A DNA stretch of 64,000 bases from contig NC_059473.1 of assembly GCF_018139145.2 (NCBI RefSeq), positions 496,001-560,000 of the forward strand, written 5' to 3'. Positions 37,211-50,376 of the stretch are shown piece after piece. A model generated the notes under the pieces. It searched no databases. It was not told the origin of the DNA and saw nothing but the letters and a program-made list of their open reading frames with translations. Position 1 is the first letter of the stretch. Every line of letters begins with the position of its first letter. The position numbers and the translations under genes were made by a program. Source of the DNA: Gymnogyps californianus. Its lineage: Eukaryota; Chordata; Aves; Accipitriformes; Cathartidae.

Positions 37211-40200
37211 AAGGCTGCATCTCAGAAAGGCTCAACTGGAATTTGAGCAGCCAAGAGCGAGGCTCTTTCCAACAGGGAAGACTTCTCTTGAAGGAAAAAG
37301 AAAGCAAATTCCAGTAGGTTTCATATGCAGTGTCCCCCGTACCATACTCCTTCCCTTCCCTCGGAGGTCTCTGGTGCTCGCTTGAAAGCCTTCAAATTCT
37401 TTCCATTGCTGTAGCAGCAGATAAAAGAGGGGGGTGGGGAGAGAGCTCCGAAATATTTTTTCTTTTATTTGTGAGCTTATAGATTTGTTACTGGTCATCA
37501 GTGCTCCATACTGCTTCACAAAGGAGGAATGTAACCAGCCAGTTACACCCTTTTGTATTGTCCTGAGATGAAGGCAACTGTAAGGCAGTTGCCAAGTTAT
37601 GGAACGTGTCCACAGACCGGTGGAATCTCCCTCTGCTGCATCTTAAGTACAAAACGGATAATTAGAGGGGTCTCCTGATACTTGGCAACCAAACGGATGC
37701 TCACTGGCATCACGCCTTTAATATGAGATAGAAGTACTTCATGTAGACTTCCTTTGGCATTAATGAAAACCAAATATACTAACATAATGCATAAAAATCT
37801 GACCCACTAGTTTCTAAAATACTTAAGTAGCTTATTTATCAAATTAGGTGTGAGTGGTTTTTTACTTGGGGTTTTGTAATGCGGTATTGATGAACTTGTT
37901 TTCAGTCATGACCTACAGAAGATGCTGGTTGCATCACATTAATGTGGCAGTAATAGTGATGACGAGGCAAAGGAGTACCACTGTTGCATGACAGCGAGTG
38001 CAGCACAGGCAGCATCACTGGAGGAAGGGCACAGAACTGGGCTGACAGTGATGAAGTGTCCTGTCAGAGGCAACATCATTATGCCAATCAGTTTCTAAAA
38101 GGCACCCTCTGAAATGTTGTGTTGCTCAGCCATCCCCTTCTCAAGTTTCTTCTCGTACCTATTCACCAAGTTTACTCTCCGGGTAATGCTGAAGTTAGTA
38201 AGATGCTGAATGTTAAGCACTTGTGGTATTTAACAATTTGTAAAGCATGCTGATAGATTAAATCATGGTGTAGCAATCATAGTGTTTTGAATAACACATA
38301 ACACAGAGTCCTAGGTGCTCTATTTATATTGTGTTTATATTTAGTTCTTACCAGAAATGTGCTTTCAGTCATCTGTACCTACTACGCTTCAGTTTGCATC
38401 ATGGAGCCATCTTGGTGCACACAGGCTGGACATTGAGATTTTGCTGTGTATATATATGTAGGCTTTCCAGCTAAGAGCTGAGGAATGCTCCAGGGTCAGT
38501 CCTGTAAAGGAGACTGAGAAGGCAGGGTGTATTTTAAAGGATGATTAGCGGAGAAACCTTACAGGCACACTCATCCAAGCTGAGCTCAAAAAGACTTTGT
38601 TACTTTTTTTTATAACTTGGTTTCCAGCATTTTAAGGACTTGTCTAACTCATTGACGATTTGTCTGCCCTGCACAGTGCTCTCGGGTAGCACCATGAGGA
38701 GTGTATGTTCATTGCACGATAGCAAAGCTATTTGCAGCAAGAGGCAGGTGCACTCCGAGTGCCTCATTTCCACTGCAAGCTTTGAGGTTCTCCAGAGTCG
38801 GGGTTTCTGTGTTCACCAAGCTGCAAAGGTCCATTTGGGGACTGGTGATATGAGGGCCCAGGTCTGTAGAGAGAAGCACCCGTTGGCCGACATTAAACAG
38901 AGGCTCTTTGGCAAGTAGGAGTTGGGAGGGTGGCTTATGACTCTGGCAATACCTATGTGTGGGACAAAAAGTATAGGGGATTTTGCTAAAATGCAGTGAC
39001 AAAGGAATTTTTTTCCCAGTGCCAGAATAGCAGATAGGATTCAGTGCTCACATATGAAGGGAACAAGCAACTTACACATGCATAGATCTGTGGTGATCCA
39101 CCCCAGATGTCTGTTAGAAGATCTGCATGCAGCCTGGCTGTGGTGGGTGTTGTTGTCCAAGAGGCTAAGCACCCTGAAAAAAATCAGGGATACTCCACAC
39201 AAAGTGGTACGGCTTCAACAGCAACAGGTACTGATATGCAGTAGGACACAAGGCTGCCAAACGTGCACCAGAAATGCATGAAGGGAGTCAAACTTCTTTT
39301 CACTAAGATGCTTTGGAAAATTCCACCCAGAAACTATGAAAGTGAATATCATCACTGGATGTTTCCTTAGCTGTTCTCTTCAAACCCTGTCATTTATGCT
39401 CACATTACATTTTTTTTGTATTAGCTGTACAAGCTAAATGCTCAAAAATACTTTGAGTGGTATGAACAACATTTACTTATTTTAAAGTAACCATTTGATC
39501 TCTTCTACTTAAGTTCAATTCACACATCATAGTACTGTTTACATTAGGCTAAAAGTGATTTATTAAGCAGTGTCATTTAATGAGAGTTTAAGCAGAAACA
39601 CCACACTGGGCTGTTTATTGACGCAACTCTAACAAATCTCACAATATAACAAATACATTAGGAAAAAGAAGAACATTTGGTGTTTTCAGTATTATTTTTA
39701 AAAGGACTAGGTAAAGATTATAAATTTATTACTTATAGCCTGGATAATCAGCAATTATTTAAACATGAAGTGCATGCTACACAGAAAAGCTCTTTTTAAA
39801 CCAGACTTTCAAAAATGAAGAGGGATTGTTCATTAAGAGAAATACTAGAATGCACTGCTGTCTGGAATTTGCCGGATCCCATACCATTAGCACACTGTGA
39901 TTACATTTAAGGGATTCTACCTTAGGCTTTTGTTCATCATGCAGACGGTGAGACTTATTTTCTGCAGGGATGAAAAAAACCAGAAAGGAAATGTGGCAGG
40001 TAGTGAGCATGGCTGAGAGGGACTAATGCTACTCAGTACACTTTGCAGCCTAATTAGAGGAAAATTTGTGTGCTTTTTATGAAGAGAGGGACAGGATAAG
40101 GAAAGAGGAACACGTGAAGGGATATCAAAGCACTAACAGCTTTTTTCCTACCAGAATTAAATGCTAACCCCAAGGTGCACTGGTAAAGCTGTACTTACAT

Positions 40201-41649
40201 AGCAAATCAATATAAATGGTAGACCCCTTTAGGTGGCTTTAGATGTCTATATATTAATGTAGTTTTTAAGGAGCAGCTAACTTGCTAATGAAGAGCTACG
40301 TTACTAAGAAACCCCACGTCCAAATTAGTAAGTAAAGGCTAGTCAACTGAATCTTACCACATTAATTTGCAGTCGAACCTTGCTGATTCATATTAATAAT
40401 TATGCAAACCATTATGAATGATTGAACTCTGAATTCATAAACAAGTAATTGCAGAAAAGCAATCATACCACTGCACACAGCATATTTGTTGATTTTGTGC
40501 GTCAGATTTAATTTCCTTTTAATTGTTTTTCATAATACATTACATGTGAAATAGTACTATGTGAAAAAACGCAATAAACCTTACTTCAGGGTCAGCCATA
40601 ATTTCCTCATAAAAAGAGCAGACAGCAATGTTTTTACATCAGTTTTAAAGAGCACAGAGTTTAGAAAGTTTAAAGAGCAGTTCAGTGAGAATCAGCTGCA
40701 CAATAACTGCCACTATTTAGTAAAATATCTAAACTTTACCAAATTCCAGTGCTGAAATAATGGAGACTGTATCTTGAGGATACTTAGAATAGGAAAGGAC
40801 TGCAGTATCTCAACATGAAGCGAGTATTGCTAAGATCTGCTTTCTGATGGTGCCTCCAGGTAACAGCACTTTAATGTAACATTTCCAGGATATTAAAAAT
40901 GCAGAAAACAGAACTGATTTATCAGTCATGATGGATAACCGGCATTTGCAAAGTGAAGATGCTGGCAAGCAATACGTAGTGCAAACCGTGACCCACGTCC
41001 CCCTGAAGTCAGCAGGTCTCTGCGGTAGCGCCAGTGAGGTTTTGGAGTGGGCCCAGAGGGATCAGTATTGTCCTCGATGAGGTCTGGATTCAGTGGCCGT
41101 TTTTCCTGAGCAAGAACTGCAAGATCAGTTGCACTGCACTATGTTTTGCTATTGCAGCTACAGAAAAAAGGGTTTTGTAAACCACAGGTTTAAAACGAGT
41201 TGTCTTCCAAAGAGAAGACAATTGCGAGTTTGGTCCTAGTTCTGTTAAAAGTGGTAAAAAAGCACAGGCTTCCTTTCTATTATTTACTTATCAAAAAGTA
41301 CAAAAGAAATGTCAGCCTCTAAATTAGTGAACACTATCATTATTTTGTAAATCTGCCCAATGAAGGAAATCACAGATTTGTTGTCCATAAGACTATTGAT
41401 TTCACTAATTACTGGGTCAGAGCAGTAACAGAGAGTCCTAGATTAATGACTTTAACAGGAGCGACTAAAATGCGTGGACAAACAGGTGTTCAGTGAGTAG
41501 AACTATAGAGCAAGGAGTTAAATAGCTTTCTTGCTACAACCATGCTGTTGGTTCAACATTTGCTTGATTGTTCAGCAGTTGTAAGTGAATTGTAAGAAAT
41601 TACAAAGCAGGGAACATTTTCTGTTCTTTGTGATTAAGAACAATGCTTT

Positions 41650-42413
41650 CAGGTGGTGCTTTATGGGATTTTACACAAATTAGTCTTGCTTTTTACCTGC
41701 GTAACCAAGCTGTCTTTCAAAATCGTTGGTCAGATGATATTTAGCAGGAAATGCTCAGTGGTTTTATTTATATTGTCTTTGAATTTACACTTTATGATTC
41801 CTGGTCCAGCTATGCAAGGTATATCTGGAAATACGTATATCTGGAAATACTCTATATCTTTTACTGGAATCACAGTATCTTTGGAATTAAGAGTCTTAAA
41901 AACATTGTCCCCAAAACAATGCATCTTCTCTTTTCCTGGCACGATGGGACATTTCTTCTTACACACACTTGTGTTGCAGAAAAGACTTTTGCTAATCTGC
42001 AAACTGTGTTTGGGAAGTACTTTCAGAATGACCTGGAAATTAAAATTGCATTGCATCCCAACCCACCGCAGTACTTTCCTCTCCCCGCTCCCGGGAAGTG
42101 GAATTCCCTGCTCTTCACAGGCACTCCTGGCACAATTGTATTCTACTTGAGCCCGTGTCAGCTGACTAGCTGCTTCAATTTCATCTGTGTTTGTCCTTCT
42201 GGTTTGGTTCACGGTGTTTGTAATAGCAGCAGCTTTCTTCTTACTGACTGGATAGTGGCAAAAACAAGAAGGAATGAGGTATACGGTAGCAAAAGCACAC
42301 CAGCATTTGGGCAGCTTTTTCCATCAGGTGCCAAAAGCACCAGTGAGAAACTCGGCTTCCATAAACTGCCAAAGTTATTCAAGTTTAAAGAATCCAAACG
42401 TGCTAAGGAATGA
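41650..42413. other. Intronic region open in several frames on both strands
   Basis: On the minus strand there is no stop from about 42320 down to 41730 (roughly 197 codons). On the plus strand overlapping frames are open at 41653-42150 and 41751-42413. The minus frame contains a hydrophobic patch near its start, then TNTDEIEAASQLTRAQVEY and CEEQGIPLPGSGERK, and later a cysteine-containing C-terminal part. I recognise none of the products. It has no obvious splice sites, poly-A tail or target duplication. It could be an eroded retrocopy, an unannotated nested gene, or chance. Confidence 0.25.
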
Positions 42414-43239
42414 CTTTGAATATTCTGAGGTCTGAGTATTTGAGAACTGATAGAGTATCTTCCAGATGTAGCTGATACAGCCTGGAGGTTTTGCATTTCA
42501 AGCATTACATTTCTTCTTAAAAATACAAATTTAAACCCAGAAAAATGGACATCCAGCTTGAAAATTCACCGTGTTGTACTAAGCGTGGGAAGCTACAGAG
42601 AGGAAAGGAGACTCTACGCTACTTACAGATTAGCAGGAGATTAAGTTTATCAGTGGCTCTGCCTTATATTGTGTGCTAAAAAGAATGTGTGCTGCTCTGC
42701 GTATGCTTACGGTGCTGGGTGACGGAAGATACAACTCTGACCAGAGTCCCACTGAGTTTAATGGGATGTAAGGCAGGTCACTAGTGAGTTGTAGACTGCT
42801 TTGAGAAGAAATGAACGTGATTTTCAAGAGATCTGTATTAATGATTATTTAGAGACGTTTAACAAAAATTGCAAACAGATCAAACCACTTCATAGATTGT
42901 CTGAGTTTCTGAACTTAGTTGTTTCCTCCAAGTTTGTGTGTTGGTGAAAGAGTGAGGATAGCAGGAATGCAAGGAGTTGAATTTGGTTTTGTTATTGTTT
43001 CCATAAAAGCTTTGAGTAGCAAAAGAACACCGACAGACAGCGTCGTCAAAATCTGTAGTTAATAACGTGCCAGTAGTCTGTGGAGGGATTTTTCAAAGGC
43101 ATCATCGCAAGGAATGGGTGCCCGCCTGCCCTTTGAGCTTTTGAAGATCTCCCACCTCGTCCCAGTCTCAGAGCAGAGAGAAGTCACCGGGAGCGTGGGC
43201 GAGGCAGCAGTGAGTGCTGGCTGCTTAGGGCCGCGGTTT

Positions 43240-43500
43240 AAATTCCCTTAACCGGATTCTGCGCTGGAGCACGGCGGTCTCAGCGTGCACACGCACTCTG
43301 GTAATTTGATAAGCTTACCTGCAGGGAGGGATTATTCTACGTAGTTTAATGAGCTGTCAGGTCTGCATTCCCATTGCATAAGGTGTGCCCACAGGCCTGT
43401 CCGCGGTGGCTCCCGTTATCTCTGCTGTCATCAGGCTCATGGAAGCAGCAAGAAAAGGAATGGAAGTAATTAAAAACATATTACAATCCCCATATTAAAA
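43240..43500. promoter_or_regulatory. Candidate conserved non-coding element
   Basis: Contains GATAAGC, GGGATTA (OTX-type), TTTAATGAG and CTGTCAGG (MEIS/TGIF-type) within about 100 bp, with no repeat character. Low confidence because only motif texture supports it. Confidence 0.2.
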
Positions 43501-45454
43501 AGAAAATCACTGTTTTTCAGGCTGTAATAATGAGATTTACTTTCACATTAAGAGGAATGAGAAAATCAAACCTTTTTTAAAAATCGGTTTCTGGGTTTTT
43601 TGCCACGTTGGATACATTCATATCAGTGCTTTCAGTTTCTCTTTCCACCAGTGATTTTTTTTTTTCGGAGAGGATTTCAGCTGAGATTTTCCAAGAAAAG
43701 CACCCAATATGAAATGCATAAAGACAAAATCAACAATGGTCCTCAGAAGCCCATCTTTAATAATATAAGTGGAAATCATTCGGGCCTTGCTTTGCTTCAT
43801 TTTCATGAAGGGAAGCCCAACTTGCAGAAATCTGGAAAACATTGCAGTGGTGTGATAAAACTGATCTGTATGAGCATTACAGTTACGCCAAGCTTGCGAA
43901 TGATAAAAGATTAGGTCTACCAGAGTAGCTAAGCTCACTCTACAGAGCTGGTCTTCGCCTTTCCGCCATTACTTTCCTGTCATGGGATTTAAAATTATTT
44001 ATAAAAACTTCAACTATTGATGATTTTTTTTAACTTTATATCTTGCTTTTTGTTTTGTCATTGTAGAAACCGAGTGTGTTATTCTGAAGGTTTTTCATTC
44101 AATTTTTAAGATTTTTCTGGCTTTAACATCTTGCTGTCAGTGATCCGTTTTGTGTCGTTAGACCTGACTTAGACGGCAGAAACGCTGCCAGAGGTCAGTG
44201 TCGGGTCCTTGCTGCCTCTGCTTTAGAGTGCCAGGACACAGCGCAGACGTACGGCAGCTTCAGAATTAGCTTTCACAGAGGCAGAAGCCTTGTTCTCCGA
44301 AAGTGGTGTGTAGTTGCAAATGAAACGGAGAATCCAGATAGCTCTCAGGCGGAAAGCCGTGTGCATGCATAGTCCATTTTTGCTTGCTGGCCGTGGCTGA
44401 CTTTGTCCATTTTATTTAATGCTGTATATCTTGAAGAGGGAAAGATTCCACGTCTTTTGTACAGGACGCCACTAAATATTTTCCTCCTTCTTCCCTTTCA
44501 TCTAATGTAGGCTACACATCACAAATGAGGCAGAACAGACTTTAAATATTGTTTGTCAATGAAAGGCGAGACCAGCTTCCTAGCAACAAAAAGGATGTCG
44601 CTTATTGTCTTCAAAAGGAGACCATTTCATCCCATCTCGTTACAAATGCCTTCCCATGATAGCTTCTGTCGATATAAAAGTCTGCCAGCAGGGGATCCCC
44701 ATTAGGAAGTGACCAAGTTTGAAAACCCGTTATGCTCCTGGCAAACATTGTCATCTTGTACATATTTAGCCTGATCAGTCTGGCAGGTTATGAAAGACTA
44801 AATGGTGCAAACACATGTGGCAGATGCCGTTCTCATGATAGTTGAGGAGCCTTTGAGCCTCTGTTGGTAGCATGCCAGCTTCATCTTGTATACTGAAGAG
44901 CATTATACTTTCAAGCCTTCTACAGCTTGCCCTGAGGGACTGCTGCTGAAGTGGTAATAAAATTCAGAATGAGCCTCAGAAAGTCAACTTGTTGGTTTGG
45001 CTTCAAATGGGTTTTTTCATTATTAAACTTCCCTTTAGCAGCCATATGTAGATCTGCTTTCTCAGAAACGCCATGTGCCCCTTTAGAAAGGTGATTCTAA
45101 CTGAAAAGATAAATAGATAAAAACGCAGAGCCAGCAAAGTGAATTGTTTCTGTGAAGCATATCTTTAAATTGCCTTTGGTGGTTACATTTCTTCAGGTGA
45201 AGGGAAGTAAAGGGAATGTGGGAGTAAATGTTGTTTCCTGGTAGCTCCTCTTGGCAGCCTATCTAGAAAAATACAGACAAGACAGTCTCCATTCCCCAAA
45301 AAAGGGCATTTTATTTGCATCAAATACTGCAAACTGGGTGACCTGTTTCAGGTTTTGAGCACCAGATCTGTGAATATTGACAGGAACAGTTAAAAATGCG
45401 GTTATGGACTGAGCTGGTAACAGTAGCAGTAATATGTAGCATCCCTGAAACATT

Positions 45455-45560
45455 TTATAAACACCATTTAATGCAACATCTTGGCGAGGTAGGTGAACAA
45501 CTTAACCAAGGTAAGGCAGTTGGAAGATGTGCCTCAATCAAGAGATGAAATCCCCTTATC
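45455..45560. mobile_element. Possible MIR-type SINE remnant
   Basis: ATTTAATGCAACATCTTGGC, then GAGGTAGGTGAACAACTTAA and CCAAGGTAAGGCAGTTGG, resembles the MIR core order (TTTAATCCTC, GAGGTAGGT, TTAAGTAACTTGCCCAAGGT, ACAGCT). It is strongly diverged. The match is by eye. Confidence 0.35.
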
Positions 45561-46020
45561 AGGGTTAGAATTAAAATTAAGATGCCAGCTTGAAAACAAA
45601 ATGTTTGGCCAGTGGAACATGGCTTTTAGCAGGGCACATCAGTAAAAATAGAGAGTCTTTAATTATCTTAATGTATTCTTGTGTAACACCCTGCTTTTCC
45701 TTGCTTTGCTGTCTAGTATCAACATTGAGTTAAAGGTTTGTGTTGAGTGGGGTTTTTCTTCTGAAATTGAAGGGTTTTTAAATATTTGGGGAATATCCTG
45801 TTCTCTAGCTCTCTGCACGGGTTATAGGTATATAATTACTTGAATAAAGATACTTAAAGCTGAGCTCATCTTTTCTAACGTTTCATATCTAAATGAATAG
45901 GTAGCGTCAGTCATGGTAATGTGCTACCAGAGGCTCCGAGGCTGGGCAGCACTTACCATAGCAAGAACACAGTATTGGTAATAGTGTCAATAAATATTTA
46001 TACTGTGAAAATATCTATCG

Positions 46021-46130
46021 GAGAGAGCCCCACTGTGCTGGACACTGTGCAAATCCAGGAGAGGCAGCCCCGCCAGCCTGCGATACAAAGAGAAACGCAG
46101 ATGAAGGGGCACAGTGGGAAGGAGGAAGAG
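46021..46130. mobile_element. Possible ancient amniote repeat fragment
   Basis: GAGCCCCACTGTGCTGGACA followed by CTGTGCAAA resembles an old repeat common in turtle, crocodile and bird DNA, with CCCATTGTGCTAGGCACTGT then ACAAACA. Family name uncertain, ends undefined. Confidence 0.35.
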
Positions 46131-47316
46131 AGCTTATGATGGGATGCTTATGTAAAAAAACCAGCAAAGTTGTGCCAGGTGCACAAAGTGTTATTAATTG
46201 TGCAAGGCATTAGTGAGAGCTGAAGTTTTAGTCAAAGAGTGGGAGGGGGGAAATCCTGCCGTTGGACATTAATGAAAAAAAAATCTTCTGCAAAAAGGAA
46301 ACTGCACGTTAGTTTTCTGTAGACAGATATGTCAGAATTATTAAACTTGTGTAGCACCTTTTAAGTTGCTTTATCCAGATGTTCATTTAAAGACCATGCA
46401 ACTGAGTCAAGCGATAGCATATGCATACTCCTGACAGCAGTGCCAAGCATGCTGCTGCCATTCCAAAGACGAGAACGTTGGTTGCGGCCACACAAATGCA
46501 CCCATCTTAAAACTTCCTGGGTGACCCTGCTGACATCTGTTCCGTCATTATTGGGATGAACGTGGTGCACCTCCTGACTCCAGTTAGCATTAACAAGAAT
46601 TATGCACAGAGCATCTCGCTGAAGCTGTAAAAATTATTTTTCATTATAGAGGAAAGAAATAAATCACAGCTTTGTAATCTAGCTGCCTCCAGTTATATTT
46701 ACAGCCTTGAGGTTCTACATCGAGTCATGTCCTCTCCATCCCTTTACTCCTTTTTCACAGAAGAATGCTGTCATGAATGCTGTCACTGAAAGAAAAAGTT
46801 ACAAGGGCTTCCTCCTAGAATAGGTTCAATTTAGCTTCAGCGTACTAGTGCAAAGAACATATTGCAACACTGTGGTGGCCTGTTTTTCTGGCCTTTATTA
46901 ATCCAGAAACCTTAATGATGAACAACATTTGTGTCATTGTCTACACAAATTTAATTTGTTTATGCAGCAGTTCAGTTAATCCTGCAATCTGCTTTTCTCA
47001 AATGAGGACAGATAATGGAGACACCGTTCTTTACAGGTCTTCAGGCTTTTAAATTCTGATAAAATCAGGATTCTTCACTGGGTCTTGCCACAGCTCTGAA
47101 TTAAGCCACTTTAAATGTAATTACTGAAGCTGGCTGTACATCAGGAACATCCATTAAAAGAATTGATTGACCATGCTGTTACGGGAGGCATTTTATGAAC
47201 AAACGATCATGATGGGTCCAGAACTGTAATTTATAAAGGCAAAAAAGCAGGTAAATACTTTATTAGCGGTTAATGAGAGGTTCACAAGATAACTAAATTT
47301 CTTCTTTTTTAACCAG

Positions 47317-47407
47317 CTACTTCAGGGAACCTTGGTCCATGGCCATCTATCACGATCGGTTTATTGATCTCAAGAAGGAACTGCGCCAAATCCTGATGTC
47401 GGAACAG
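47317..47407 (+). CDS. CFAP61: CFAP61 exon h
   Basis: Acceptor ttcttttttaaccag, donor CAG|gtaaga. It completes a serine codon and reads YFREPWSMAIYHDRFIDLK followed by KELRQILMSEQ. The F-EPW-A--HDRFIDL-KELRQIL block is a strong CFAP61 match, just before the variable acidic tail. 91 nt: one base plus 30 codons, phase 0 out. Confidence 0.96.
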
Positions 47408-50125
47408 GTAAGAAAAACGACTGGCCGAGTGCATTTTATTATTTAGGTAATTTGTTAGTGGTGTTCACTTTGGTTTCTTCTCCCATCTTTCTCCTAAAGC
47501 TTTACGTTTCTGTTTAGCTATTTCCTCTGAGAAACTTCAGCAGATCCTATGCCTCACAGGGGGGTTCAAGTACAGCATATTGTTCAGTTTTGTTATTTGG
47601 GCATATTTTCAAATTTGCCATTCGACCTTTAAGTTGCTTTGTTTTCCATCACAGCAGTTTTGCATTACACGTGCAGTTTAGTACGACTATCCAGCAGAAT
47701 CTGGAGGCTTATTTGTTCCGTTAGTCCCTTTTTTTATTAATGTTGCCTAATGCGAATACACTACAGGTCATCCTAAACGTGTCTCAGCTGAGCCTATGAG
47801 AAGTAGATTTTTCAACATCTGCCCACAGGGAACGGCTTTTGTAGCTGAAAGAGTGAAAGCAACTGGCTTTTTCAGTGATAAGTAGATTTCCTGACTAAGG
47901 ATGAAATTAAAATGTTTGCTAATGCTGTTGACGGCTTTGGCCTTAGTACCGTAGACGGAGGCATAAAGTCTCAGCAGCCTGTAACTTTGTCTGCTCAAAA
48001 TCCAAAGCCCACTGCACTCCACAAAAAGAACTGCTAACTGCAGATTTCCAGCAACCCCAAGAACAGCCTCCCCCACCCCTGATGAATTTCTGGCTGATCT
48101 CAAACGTAATTTGCAGTCTGGATCTTGATACTTCCGACCCGCTACTTGGGACCAACTTACCCTCTCTCCCCTCATGCTGCTTTTGCTTTTGTTTAACGCA
48201 GTGGAATTCTGTGCGACAGCAGTATTTTTTTAAATACTCTCAGAGTTTTTAAGTGTGCAGAAAACAAATAGAAATCGAGGCAGGGTGACAAAAGGAAGGG
48301 ACGTTGCGTAGACTGTAGCCCACCCATGTCCGTGGCCCGAACTGGCGTGCTGTCGTATGGCACAGCTGTAGCCCCACAAACGCTTGACCCCTGCCTCCTC
48401 CCAGAAGGGCTAGATGCAATTTTCCTCCTATTGTCGTGATACCGAAAGTGCCTCAGTGCAGTTTTATTTTAGATTCTCTTGGAAGACGTCTATAAAAGAA
48501 CACAAAATGAAATTCTGTGCAGAATGGGAGGCCTGATGAGAAGTGTTTTTCTTGCCATCATTCAGCCACATTTCACATGCTGTAAGTGTGAGCAACTTTA
48601 GAGAAAGGGGAATTGGTGTCCTACAAATTACTCGCTTGCCTTACCCTTTTCTTGCTGCAGTAGCCCTGACACACAAAAATAGTCTCACTGAACGGACTGA
48701 AAGCACCTCTATGAGTCCGAATTGCTTACATGAACATAGATGACAGTATCTGCATCTGAATGCAAATTTGTCTTTACTTCTTGTGGTTTTATTTGGATTT
48801 TCTTTGCGGTGATTTCAACTATATTTACTAAATGTCACGTTTATATATTTTCTTTGGGTGTTCCTTCTAGGCACGTTGCCAAACACATAGTAGGTACCAT
48901 GCACTTACGGAATATTATCTTAAATGCCTCGGGACTGGCTGTATTTCTGTATGGAGCAAGAGACCTACTGTCTTTGCTTCCTGTTGCTCATATTCCAGCT
49001 CACTTCAGCATGCAGATAAACTAGTAATGAAATGTAAAAATGAGGGAAAAATACACCTTTTGAAAGAGATGTTTGAGAACTGTGAGTGTAAGTACACAGA
49101 AGTCAGACACTTCTGGTTACAGTTTCCACAGAAACTGGAAATCAGTCTCACGTATTTAGGGATAATATTTACGGAAATGTTCACTAGTAGTAATATATGC
49201 GTAGAAAAGCCAGTTACAGCTGGGACAGGGACAACGTTTTTAGCCTGCTTACTGAAATTGTCACCCCAACACTGCACTTGATGTACACATGACTCTTGCA
49301 CGGGATGCTCTTGCCTGTCGCTGAAAGCCGAGGGATGGCGCGGGGAATGTTTACCCTTTCGCGGGATCACAAACATGTGTTTATTTCAACATGCAGAGCT
49401 CCAGCTATGCAAACATGCAGATGGCGGGGCTGGGTTTTTGCACCTCCATCAGCTGTTGAAGTATTACAGCAAACTGAGGGCACACATGTGCAGCGCGAGA
49501 TTTTCTAGAAAAGGCACTTGTCCTTAGTAAGAAATAATGGTCTGATTCTCAAATTGCAGCTGGGGTTGCTTTGAGAAGTCAGTTAAAAGCAGCTAGTAAA
49601 TGAGGCATCGGGGGGGGGGTATGTGTGTAATTTCCTCTGGTGAGCGCTAGAAACCTGTAAGACAAGGCTGTGTCTGAGAAGGTCGGGCATTTCCACAGGT
49701 TCTTCCACTCGAGACATTGGTTCAGTTCCACGCAAACGTTGCATCCGTGGCCATTGACAGCGCGGGTAATTTTGGAAGGATAAACAACCGAGCAATGCTA
49801 GCCACGAGAACCGCCGACCCCGGCTACCGCGCTCTCGGGTGGAAGTGCCGGTTAAGCGGGAAGTCCCCGGAGCCGGCGGCACCCCGCGCCCTGCCCTCCC
49901 GGGAGGGGTGGCAGCTGCCGCCCCGGAGCGCCCCTGGCCTCGGGGTGCTGCCGGTGCGAGCCTCGCTCCGCACCCTCCCGCTGCCACGCGTGTCGCATCC
50001 CCGACACGTTTTCACGGTGTTTTTGGTCCCTGCTGCCACACTTAACGTCTCAGGCGCGCATCCCTGTGCGAGCACGCTTCCCGGGGTGCTGCCGGGACAG
50101 CCGTCTTACCCCCTCTGCCTTGCAG
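47408..50125 (+). other. CFAP61 intron (2.7 kb)
   Basis: AT-rich up to about 49.6 kb, then entering the CpG island from about 49.8 kb. A G9 run is at 49610-49618. In mammals the segment after KELRQIL is longer, so a further small exon could be hidden here, but none was identified. Confidence 0.55.
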
Positions 50126-50370
50126 GTGCCCGGGCTGCCCCCTGCCGCCGCCGAGCCGCCCCCGGAGGACCCCGTGGAGCAGAGACCCTGCCCGCTGCCG
50201 CTGCGGGAGCCCGTCCTCCGCTACCTGCGCCGCCACCGTCCCAACTGCCCATGTACGCTCCGGCCAGGACCGACGGCGCCGGACCCCCGCCGACGGCAGG
50301 TGAGACAGCAGCGCCGGTTCCGCCTGGCAGCGTGTCCCCCCCCCGCTTTCCTAAAGCCGCGCCGGGGTGA
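50126..50370 (+). CDS. CFAP61: CFAP61 last recognised exon, apparently frame-disrupted
   Basis: Acceptor ccctctgccttgcag. In phase with the previous exon it reads VPGLPPAAAEPPPEDPVEQR, then LPLREPVLRYLRRHRPN, then CPCTLRPG. As I recall it, the mammalian protein ends with YLHYNRYHLPMYAWP. Here LPMYAPARTDGAG is present but in another frame, starting at 50245, right after RHRPN. One missing base there would join the two. The LPMYA frame stops at 50368-50370. A possible donor (CAG|gtgaga) lies at 50299/50300, so the exon may end there instead. The entry frame itself stays open to 50563 through a 13-residue repeat. The 5' part is homologous with fair confidence. The true C-terminus is uncertain. 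No AATAAA was seen nearby. Confidence 0.6.
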
Positions 50371-50376
50371 GCGGGG

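Larger units (their letters stand above)
30901..47316 (+). other. CFAP61 intron (16.4 kb) with repeats and candidate regulatory elements
   Basis: This intron is about four times longer than most others here. It holds a CR1 3' fragment (37123-37210), an AAACC pentanucleotide patch (31915-31938), CA-rich and TA-rich patches (34380-34410, 34713-34800), a MIR-like stretch (about 45455-45560) and an ancient amniote-repeat-like stretch (46021-46130). A region open on both strands lies at 41650-42413. Several stretches have the clustered homeobox, E-box and octamer motifs of developmental enhancers (35320-35780, 43240-43500, 46860-47230). No functional nested gene could be demonstrated. Confidence 0.6.

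Noticed and set aside
47768..48175. 135-codon reverse frame in the 47.4-50.1 kb intron
   Set aside because: No domain, no splice logic and no similarity recognised. Treated as chance.
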